From the NCBI RefSeq assembly GCF_019599045.1, contig NZ_CP080623.1, positions 1,386,501 through 1,450,500 on the forward strand: a DNA stretch of 64,000 nt, given 5' to 3'. Within the stretch, counting starts at the first letter, position 1. Every line of letters begins with the position of its first letter. The notes beneath the pieces are model-generated. The model saw only the letters and a program-made list of their open reading frames with translations. It was not told where the DNA came from and searched no databases. Made by a program: the position numbers and the translations under genes. This document shows, piece after piece, positions 58,127-64,000 of the stretch. The DNA is from Roseovarius sp. SCSIO 43702 (lineage in GTDB: Bacteria; Pseudomonadota; Alphaproteobacteria; Rhodobacterales; Rhodobacteraceae).

Positions 58127-59413
58127 ATGTCTTTCTGGTCCCGCTTGTTTGCAGGCAAATCGCCTGCGGCCGCGTCGCCGCGTGCCTCTGTCCAGGACGC
58201 AGCTAGTGGTCTGGCCATCACGACCGCAAGCGAGCTGGACGCGGCGCTGCGCGCCGGGGCACTGAGCGCCTCTGGCGCGTCGGTAACGCCGGACAGTGCC
58301 ATGCGGGTGGCGGCCGTCTATGCCTGCGTGCGCATCATTTCCGGCGCGGTGGCAACGCTGCCCTTGCATATCAAGCGCCGGGTCGATGCCCGGACCCGCG
58401 AGGATGCCTCGGATGCCCCGATCTGGCAGCTGCTGCGGCGAAGGCCCAATCGCTGGCAAACACCATCGCAGTTTCGCCGCATGATGCAGGCGCATCTGCT
58501 GCTGCGCGGCAATGGCTATGCGATGATCGTGCGTTCACGCGGCGAGGTTCGTGCATTGATCCCGCTGCATCCAGACCGGGTCGCGGTCACGCAGGGCGAC
58601 GACTTGGCGCTGGCCTATGTCTATACGCGGGCGGACGGGCGCCTTGTGTCGCTGGGGCAGGCCGAGGTGCTGCACCTGGTGGGGCTGACGCTGGACGGGG
58701 TGCACGGGGTCTCGGCCATTGCCTATGCGCGCGAGACGATCGGTCTGGCGCTGGCGATGGAGGATCATGGGGCCACCACGTTCCGCAACGGTGCGCGAGT
58801 CAGCGGTGTGCTGAAACACCCGCAAAAGCTTGGCCCCGAGGCGGTGGCCAATCTCAAGGCCGGGCTCGAGGCGTTCCGCGCCGGTGGCGAGCAGGACGGC
58901 AAGAACCTGATCCTCGAGGAAGGCATGGAGTATGACCGCATCGCCATGACGGCCGAAGACGCGCAATGGATCGAGAGCCGCAAGTTCAGCCGCACCGACA
59001 TCGCCATGTTCTTCGGGGTGCCGCCGCATATGATCGGCGACACCGAGAAGTCCACCAGCTGGGGCACCGGCATCGAGCAGCAGTCGATCGGCTTTGTCGC
59101 CTATACGCTCGAGGATCACCTGACGATGTGGGAGGAGGCGATCGATCGCGACCTGATTGGCGCTGACGATACGCTCTATGCCCGGTTCAACCGCGCGGCG
59201 CTGGTCAAGGGCGACATCAAGGCTCGCTGGGAGGCTTATGTCAAAGGCCTGCAATGGGGCGTTTACAGCCCCAACGAGATCCGGGCGCTGGAAGATCAAA
59301 ACCCGCGTGATGGTGGGGATGTTTACTATCCGCCGCCTAACATGACCGCGAATGCCGAGGAAGTGGAAGACGAAGCCACTGCACCCGCCGAGCAGGATGA
59401 GGCCGACTCCTGA
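58127..59413 (+). CDS. Phage portal protein, HK97 type (element 2)
   Basis: 428 aa. Markers: AVYACVRIISGAVATLPLHI, RRRPNRWQTPSQFRRMMQAH, YARETIGLALAMEDHGATTF, FFGVPPHMIGDTEKSTSWGT and IDRDLIGADDTLYARFN. An acidic C-terminal tail (EEVEDEATAPAEQDEADS). Only distantly like the portal of element 1, so a different head-gene lineage begins after TerL. Confidence 0.94.
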   Translation: MSFWSRLFAGKSPAAASPRASVQDAASGLAITTASELDAALRAGALSASGASVTPDSAMRVAAVYACVRIISGAVATLPLHIKRRVDARTREDASDAPIWQLLRRRPNRWQTPSQFRRMMQAHLLLRGNGYAMIVRSRGEVRALIPLHPDRVAVTQGDDLALAYVYTRADGRLVSLGQAEVLHLVGLTLDGVHGVSAIAYARETIGLALAMEDHGATTFRNGARVSGVLKHPQKLGPEAVANLKAGLEAFRAGGEQDGKNLILEEGMEYDRIAMTAEDAQWIESRKFSRTDIAMFFGVPPHMIGDTEKSTSWGTGIEQQSIGFVAYTLEDHLTMWEEAIDRDLIGADDTLYARFNRAALVKGDIKARWEAYVKGLQWGVYSPNEIRALEDQNPRDGGDVYYPPPNMTANAEEVEDEATAPAEQDEADS

Positions 59414-59456
59414 CATTCATTTCACAGGGGCTCGCCCAATGGCCGGGGGGACCGTT

Positions 59457-59852
59457 TCAGTTCGTGAAGGCGTCGATCAGGTTGATGACGGAGAGGATCT
59501 TTCTGGTATCGCGATCAACCCGGTAGACGCGATCGCCATCGCGATAATACCGCCAATCGTCGCGCGGCTCGAGATTGAGTCTGCGGAGGTCGCGAATAAC
59601 CACATAATCACCAATTCGAAGGATGTCCCCGATCCTGGAGCCGTAATGATGATCATAAGACTTGCGTGCTTGGCCAGGGGGTACGCAAGGCGGGTTCTTC
59701 TTTGCAAGGCCTGGCGGACAATGTCCTGCAAATCCGCGGTGGTGGTTGCCGCGCGCCTTGCCCTTGCCGTGACCCGGATCTGCCAAAGCAGGCATGGCGG
59801 CCACCGATGTGGCTGCAATCGCCATTACGGCCAGTGTTCGGGAAAGTCTCAT
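59457..59852 (-). CDS. Secreted RcnB-like protein (lysogenic cargo, moron)
   Basis: 131 aa. Signal peptide (MRLSRTLAVMAIAATSVAAM-PALA), a His/Gly-rich mature start (DPGHGKGKARGNHH), then a small beta domain with GDILRIGDYVVIRDLRRLNL and WRYYRDGDRVYRVDRDTRKI, the RcnB-type ending. Family members are periplasmic and some affect metal homeostasis; the His-rich stretch fits metal binding. GGAG lies seven bases before the ATG. Sits backwards between portal and protease, absent at that point in element 1. Likely expressed in the lysogen. Confidence 0.75.
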   Translation of the reverse strand: MRLSRTLAVMAIAATSVAAMPALADPGHGKGKARGNHHRGFAGHCPPGLAKKNPPCVPPGQARKSYDHHYGSRIGDILRIGDYVVIRDLRRLNLEPRDDWRYYRDGDRVYRVDRDTRKILSVINLIDAFTN

Positions 59853-60012
59853 AGTTCACTCCGCTCAAGCGTTTTCGAATAGATAGTGCCGAGGGGGGTA
59901 GGAGTCAGCCCGGCCGAACATCACTAGGCTATAAATGCGGCGAAAATGGCGGGCTTCCGCCTGTCTAACTGTCGTCCAGCCTGAATTTTGCTAGCAACCG
60001 AAAGGCATACCG

Positions 60013-60852
60013 ATGAGTCTGCGTGACCTCCCGGCTGGACCGGACTTTCAACGCCCCGCCACCTATCAGTTTGATACGCCGTCCGATGCGCTGGCAAAAT
60101 GGGCTGACATGCCGAGCCCAACGACGGCCAGCGACAACACCACGATCATGATGCTCGATATCATCGGCGACGACGGCATTGGCGGTGGCGTGAGCGCGAA
60201 ACGGATCGCGGCGGCGCTGCGCGCGATCGGCAATCGCGACGTCACCGTGCAGATCAACTCGCCGGGTGGGGACATGTTTGAAGGCATCGCCATTTACAAC
60301 CTGCTGCGCGCGCATCCGGCCGAGGTGAGCATCGAGGTACTGGGCATTGCCGCCTCGGCGGCCTCGATCATTGCTATGGCAGGCGATCATATCCGCATGG
60401 CGCCGAGCAGCTTTTTAATGCTGCACAATGCGTGGGGCGTGGTGATCGGCAATCGCCACGACATGGCCGAGGCTGCGACGCTGTTCGAGCGTTTCGATGG
60501 CGCGCTGGCGGATATTTATGCGGCGCGCAGCGGCAAGACGCGCGCCGAGATCGCGGCACTTTTGGATGCCGAAACCTTCCTGACGGCGCAAGAAGCGGTG
60601 GCTGCGGGGCTGGCGGATATCATCGCGGGCGAAACCGACGCAGCCTCGGATGTTTCTGCGCAGGTGCGTCCCGACATCCTCGCCAAGCGCCGCATTGACG
60701 CGGCACTGGCACAACAAGGCATCCCCCGCAGCGAGCGGCGTATGATGCTGAAACAGATTACCGGCACGCGCAACGCTGCCGAACCTGCCACGCATGACGC
60801 TGGCTTTGACCCTGCTGCCCTGCGGCAGCTTCTCGACACACTTCAAGCCTAG
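60013..60852 (+). CDS. ClpP-like head maturation protease (element 2)
   Basis: 279 aa. VQINSPGGDMFEGIAIYNLL, catalytic serine in AASAASIIAMAGD, histidine in FLMLHNAWGVVIGNRHDMAE. Homologue of 19703-20548. The 160-bp upstream gap (59853-60012) carries the moron promoter on the minus strand and a possible start of separate plus-strand transcription; no Shine-Dalgarno as strong as in element 1. Confidence 0.93.
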   Translation: MSLRDLPAGPDFQRPATYQFDTPSDALAKWADMPSPTTASDNTTIMMLDIIGDDGIGGGVSAKRIAAALRAIGNRDVTVQINSPGGDMFEGIAIYNLLRAHPAEVSIEVLGIAASAASIIAMAGDHIRMAPSSFLMLHNAWGVVIGNRHDMAEAATLFERFDGALADIYAARSGKTRAEIAALLDAETFLTAQEAVAAGLADIIAGETDAASDVSAQVRPDILAKRRIDAALAQQGIPRSERRMMLKQITGTRNAAEPATHDAGFDPAALRQLLDTLQA

Positions 60853-60861
60853 GAGGCTGTC

Positions 60862-62142
60862 ATGACCGACATGACCAAACCCCGCATCCGCGGGGCCGTG
60901 CGCGTGCGCGCAGAGAGCGGCGATGCGAAATCCATCGTCACCGAGTTGAACAAGGCCTTTGCCGCGTTCAAGACTGAACACCAAGAAGAACTGGAAGGCA
61001 TCAACGCCAAATTCGCCGACGTTGTGCAGGCCGAGAAGGTCGAGCGCATCAATGCCGAGATCGGCAAGCTGCAGACGGCGCTGGATGACACCAATGCCCA
61101 GCTGGCGGCGGCCAGGCTCGGCGGCGCTGGTGACGGCCCGGCGGTCTCGACCGAGGCGCGCGACCATGCCCGCGCCTTCAACCAGTTCTTCCGGCGTGGC
61201 ACCGAGGAGGGCTTGCGCGAGCTTGAGATGAAGGCCGCGCTGCGCACCGACAGCGACCCGGACGGTGGCTATGTCGTGCCTGATCAGATGGAGCAGACCA
61301 TCGATCGGGTGCTGGGCACGGTTTCGGCCATGCGCTCCATTGCCAGCGTCATGTCGGTCTCGGCGGCCAGTTACAAGAAACTGGTGAACCAGGGCGGTGC
61401 CGGAGCAGGCTGGGTCGGGGAGCGCCAGGCGCGCCCGGACACCGCAACTCCGACGTTGGCGGAACTGTCGTTTCCTGCCATGGAGATCTATGCCAATCCG
61501 GCGGCAACCCAGACATTGCTTGATGATGCCCGGGTCGATATCGCGGCCTGGCTGGCTGAGGAGGTCTCGACCGCTTTTGCCGAAGCCGAGGGTGCGGCCT
61601 TCATCAGCGGCGACGGGGTCAACCAGCCCCGCGGTCTGCTCTCCTATGACACGGTGGCCAACGCCTCCCAGTCCTGGGGCAAGATCGGCTATACTGCCTC
61701 CGGTGTGGCCGCGGCCTTGACCGACAGTAGCCACAATGGCGTCGATGCGTTGATCGATCTGATTTACTCGATCAAGCAGGGGTATCGGCAAAACGCCCGT
61801 TTCCTCATGAACAAGTCGCTGCAGGCGACGGTGCGCAAGCTGAAATCCAAGACCGAGGAGCTCTATCTGTGGCAGCCCCCGGTGCAGGCGGGCCAGCCCG
61901 CGACGCTGCTGGGCTATCCGATCACCGACGACGACAACATGCCGGATGTGGCGGCGGGGGCGTTCCCGGTGGCTTTTGGCGACTTCCGCCGTGGCTATCT
62001 GATCGTTGATCGCTTCGGCGTTCGAGTGCTGCGCGATCCCTATACCAACAAGCCTTACGTGCATTTCTACACCACCAAGCGGGTCGGCGGCGGGGTGCAG
62101 AACTTCGAGGCGATCAAGCTGCTGAAGATCGCGGCCTCCTGA
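60862..62142 (+). CDS. Major capsid protein, HK97 fold (element 2)
   Basis: 426 aa. N-terminal helical scaffold domain (NKAFAAFKTEHQEELEGINA), then DSDPDGGYVVPDQMEQTIDR, ASVMSVSAASYKKLVNQGGA, WVGERQARPDTATPTLAELS and the C-terminal GYLIVDRFGVRVLRDPYTNK with FYTTKRVGGGV. AGGAGG precedes the ATG. Homologue of 20560-21792. Confidence 0.96.
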   Translation: MTDMTKPRIRGAVRVRAESGDAKSIVTELNKAFAAFKTEHQEELEGINAKFADVVQAEKVERINAEIGKLQTALDDTNAQLAAARLGGAGDGPAVSTEARDHARAFNQFFRRGTEEGLRELEMKAALRTDSDPDGGYVVPDQMEQTIDRVLGTVSAMRSIASVMSVSAASYKKLVNQGGAGAGWVGERQARPDTATPTLAELSFPAMEIYANPAATQTLLDDARVDIAAWLAEEVSTAFAEAEGAAFISGDGVNQPRGLLSYDTVANASQSWGKIGYTASGVAAALTDSSHNGVDALIDLIYSIKQGYRQNARFLMNKSLQATVRKLKSKTEELYLWQPPVQAGQPATLLGYPITDDDNMPDVAAGAFPVAFGDFRRGYLIVDRFGVRVLRDPYTNKPYVHFYTTKRVGGGVQNFEAIKLLKIAAS

Positions 62143-62203
62143 GCCCTTGCGGGCGGGGATCCACTCGCCCGCACCATCCCTCCATTCCTGAAAGGACACT
62201 CCG

Positions 62204-62644
62204 ATGAAGGACATGCATTCTGATCTCTCGGTGGCTTCGGCCATTGATGCGGCCACGCTCGCGGCCGACAACACGCCCGCTGCAATCGACCTACGCGGGT
62301 TTGATGCCGCTGAAATCGTACTCGCGATCGGCGCGGGCGGCATCACGTTCACGTCCAGCAACAAGATCGAGTTCAAGCTGACGCACTCCGAAGAGGACGC
62401 AAGCTATGAACCGGTCACCGAGGTTGATGTACTCGGTGTCGAGGAAATCGGCAGCGGCGGGGTGATCAAGGCGCTGGTGGCGGCGCATGCCCAAGCTGGC
62501 GTCTATCGCTTCGGCTATGTCGGCGGCAAACGCTACCTGAAACTCTTGGCCGCATTCTCGGGCACCCATGGCACGGGCACGCCGATTGCAGGCGTCGTGA
62601 TCCGGGGTCACGGCCAGATCAACCCACAGACGGCGCAGGCCTGA
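62204..62644 (+). CDS. Putative head accessory protein (146 aa)
   Basis: Sequence with DLSVASAIDAATLAADNTPA and a beta-rich body (AAEIVLAIGAGGITFTSSNK, VLGVEEIGSGGVIKALVAAH, YLKLLAAFSGTHGTGTPIAG). Beta-rich, no cysteines, 61 bases after the capsid gene: suits a decoration or head-fibre protein. Element 1 has a Lys-rich 42-aa protein in this slot. Function inferred from position only. Confidence 0.7.
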   Translation: MKDMHSDLSVASAIDAATLAADNTPAAIDLRGFDAAEIVLAIGAGGITFTSSNKIEFKLTHSEEDASYEPVTEVDVLGVEEIGSGGVIKALVAAHAQAGVYRFGYVGGKRYLKLLAAFSGTHGTGTPIAGVVIRGHGQINPQTAQA

Positions 62645-62696
62645 TGCTGACGCGCGGGCGGCGATGGTCGCCCGCGTTCTTTTGCGGAGGTTGCTG

Positions 62697-63236
62697 ATGA
62701 CCACCCTTGTTCGCACCACAGCCCCAGCGGAGGCCCCGATTACGCTGAGTGAGGCAAGGGCGCAAATCCGCGTCGATCACAATGAGGAGGATGTGCTGAT
62801 CCAGCACTATATCGATGCGGCCACCTCGCTGCTCGATGGGCCGGCGGGTCTGCTTGGGCGGTGCCTGGTGACCCAAAGCTGGCAGATGAATGTCGACGCT
62901 TTGGCCGGACCAGTGCATTTGCCGTTTCCGGACACGGTGATCGATGAGGCGAAATTTGCGGATGGTGACGCTGAGGACGTGCCCTACCGGCGCGAGATGT
63001 GCGGGCAGCGTCCCGTCCTGATCCCGCTGCAGGGCTGGGGGCGGTCTGCGGTGATTTCCTTCACCGCGGGCTATGGTGCGCCGCAGGATGTGCCTGCCAC
63101 GCTGCGTCAGGCAATTCTGCTGCTCATCGCCCACTGGTATGACAATCGCGAGGCGGTCACGATCGGTGCGGCAGGCGCCGCTTTGCCCATGGCGGTCGAT
63201 GCGCTGATCGCGCCGTCGCGGCTGCAGCGGGTTTGA
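62697..63236 (+). CDS. Head-tail connector (gp6/phiE125 gp8-like, element 2)
   Basis: 179 aa. Start at the ATG at 62697 with GCGGAGG six bases upstream. ITLSEARAQIRVDHNEEDVL, AATSLLDGPAGLLGRCLVTQ and FTAGYGAPQDVPATLRQAIL with LIAHWYDNREAV. Same family as 21982-22545 though diverged. Confidence 0.88.
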   Translation: MTTLVRTTAPAEAPITLSEARAQIRVDHNEEDVLIQHYIDAATSLLDGPAGLLGRCLVTQSWQMNVDALAGPVHLPFPDTVIDEAKFADGDAEDVPYRREMCGQRPVLIPLQGWGRSAVISFTAGYGAPQDVPATLRQAILLLIAHWYDNREAVTIGAAGAALPMAVDALIAPSRLQRV

Positions 63237-63239
63237 GCC

Positions 63240-63572
63240 ATGATGGCCGGAAGGTATGATCGCCGGGCGCAGTTCCGCCGCTATGTCGAAATCGATGACG
63301 GGTTCGGAACGGTCCAGAGCTGGGAGGATCATGGCGATCCGGTCTGGGTCCAGCTCACCCATGTCAGCGACAGTGAGAAATGGCACGCCGCCCAGGTGCA
63401 GGCGACTGTGACATCCCGCCTGCGTCTGCGGTGGTCCAGCTTCGCCGCTGACATCAGCCCGCTCGATCGCGTCATCTGCGAGGGGCGCGATTACAACATC
63501 ACGGGGGTCAAGGAAATCGGGCGGCGAAAGGCCATCGAGATCACCGCGAGCGCCCGCGCCGACCAGAGCTGA
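63240..63572 (+). CDS. Head-tail adaptor (head closure protein), element 2
   Basis: 110 aa. AGRYDRRAQFRRYVEIDDGF, then GTVQSWEDHGDPVWVQLTHV, RLRLRWSSFAADISPLDRVI and EGRDYNITGVKEIGRRKAIE: a SPP1 gp16/HK97 gp7-type head closure pattern. Intact, unlike the copy at 22542-22856. Normally followed by tail genes, but here DUF6127 and the endolysin follow at once. Confidence 0.87.
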   Translation: MMAGRYDRRAQFRRYVEIDDGFGTVQSWEDHGDPVWVQLTHVSDSEKWHAAQVQATVTSRLRLRWSSFAADISPLDRVICEGRDYNITGVKEIGRRKAIEITASARADQS

Positions 63573-63587
63573 CAAGGGAGGCACCCC

Positions 63588-63878
63588 ATGCCGCCTGATC
63601 CAAACGCGAGAAATCGGTATGATTTGTCAGAGCACGAGTTCGAGGCGATGCTCGCGCGCGCCGCCGAGGAAGGCGCAAAGCGGGCCCTCGCGGACGTCGG
63701 CCTGGACGGCCACGAGGCAGCGCTCGATATCCGTGACCTGCGCTCCTTGCTCGACTGTATCCGGCTGGTGCGTCGCACCGCGATGCAAACCGCCGTGCGC
63801 ATGATCACCACCGGCGTCATGCTGGCGCTGTTGGCGGGCATCGCCATCAAGCTGAAGATCTTCGGCGGCGGTCCGTAG
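63588..63878 (+). CDS. DUF6127 family small membrane protein (element 2)
   Basis: 96 aa; from residue ~18 identical to 22872-23162 apart from a few changes (LLDCIRLVRRTAMQTAVRMI). One C-terminal membrane segment. AGGGAGG upstream of the ATG. Confidence 0.8.
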   Translation: MPPDPNARNRYDLSEHEFEAMLARAAEEGAKRALADVGLDGHEAALDIRDLRSLLDCIRLVRRTAMQTAVRMITTGVMLALLAGIAIKLKIFGGGP

Positions 63879-63910
63879 CCGCTCACCACCCATCGATCGC
63901 CCCAACCGTA

Positions 63911-63933
63911 CCCGCCCTCGAGGCGGGTTTTTT
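63911..63933 (+). terminator. Rho-independent terminator before endolysin (element 2)
   Basis: CCCGCC-CTCGA-GGCGGG followed by six T (63928-63933). Positionally equivalent to 23198-23218. Same stem, different loop. Confidence 0.8.
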
Positions 63934-63950
63934 CGTTTTGGAGGACCCCC

Positions 63951-64000
63951 ATGACCACGACCTTCCACCGCCATTGGCGCAACGTGCCCGAGCGCACCTG
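63951..64000 (+). CDS. M15-type endolysin, N-terminal end (cut by window edge)
   Basis: The visible codons MTTTFHRHWRNVPER match the start of the endolysin at 23236 (MSTTFYDHWQDVPDG). GGAGG lies nine bases upstream of the ATG at 63951. The zinc-binding part lies outside the window. Confidence 0.8.
   Translation, partial: MTTTFHRHWRNVPERT

Overview
The window is GC-rich, densely coded DNA from an alphaproteobacterium, most likely a Rhodobacteraceae/Paracoccaceae member. I base that on the family types (DUF2924 beside a serine recombinase, a P27-type small terminase, ClpP-type head protease, HK97-type capsid, DUF6127, M15 endolysin) and on codon and GC style. No rRNA, tRNA or CRISPR array was seen.

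Layout. (1) 1-24324: element 1, a prophage-like element whose left end lies outside the window. A minus-strand block (serine recombinase, DUF2924, 67-aa protein, SF2 helicase, DUF669-like protein, RecA-like ATPase, sigma-like factor) is followed by a two-gene cargo module of unknown function (5288-7562). A plus-strand replication block (RecB/Cas4-like nuclease, P4-type primase-helicase, origin-like 9-mer array, RuvC-like resolvase) leads to a packaging and head block (HNH, ParB-methyltransferase, TerS, TerL, portal, protease, capsid, connector, damaged adaptor) and a lysis block (DUF6127, endolysin, spanins). No tail gene is present before non-phage genes begin. (2) 24343-28611: cell-envelope and stress genes (small membrane protein, HtrA protease, zinc-ribbon protein, pentapeptide protein, ExoD, CaCA antiporter). 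(3) 29389-37385: a type III restriction-modification operon whose mod gene is split by an IS1595-type insertion sequence carrying a passenger gene, then an unknown gene and a DUF488 gene. (4) 37442-64000: element 2, a second prophage-like element with the same plan, running off the right edge inside its endolysin gene.

The two elements are mosaics of one another. Recombinase/DUF2924, the DUF6362-HNH-methyltransferase block, TerS and TerL are close copies. The replication proteins, portal and connectors are diverged or replaced. The early ATPase/DUF669/sigma block is on opposite strands in the two elements. Each carries a minus-strand secreted 'moron' cassette at a different place in the late operon (14328-15729 and 59457-59852). 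Each also carries a diverged version of the same two-gene module (6363-7562 + 5288-6394; 39963-41204 + 41164-42114), whose second protein ends in an OmpR-like winged helix in element 2. Element 2 adds a 533-aa protein with a nuclease-like C-terminus.

The most notable non-coding structure is an origin-like array at the primase/RuvC boundary of both elements. It has directly repeated 9-mers, an alternating purine-pyrimidine tract, then the same 9-mer inverted. The layout is conserved but the word differs (TGTGACGGA in element 1, TGTGAACCT in element 2). Together with packaging, head and lysis genes but no visible tail genes, this raises the possibility that these are capsid-encoding satellites or tail-deleted prophages. 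The window cannot settle this, because both elements are cut by its edges.
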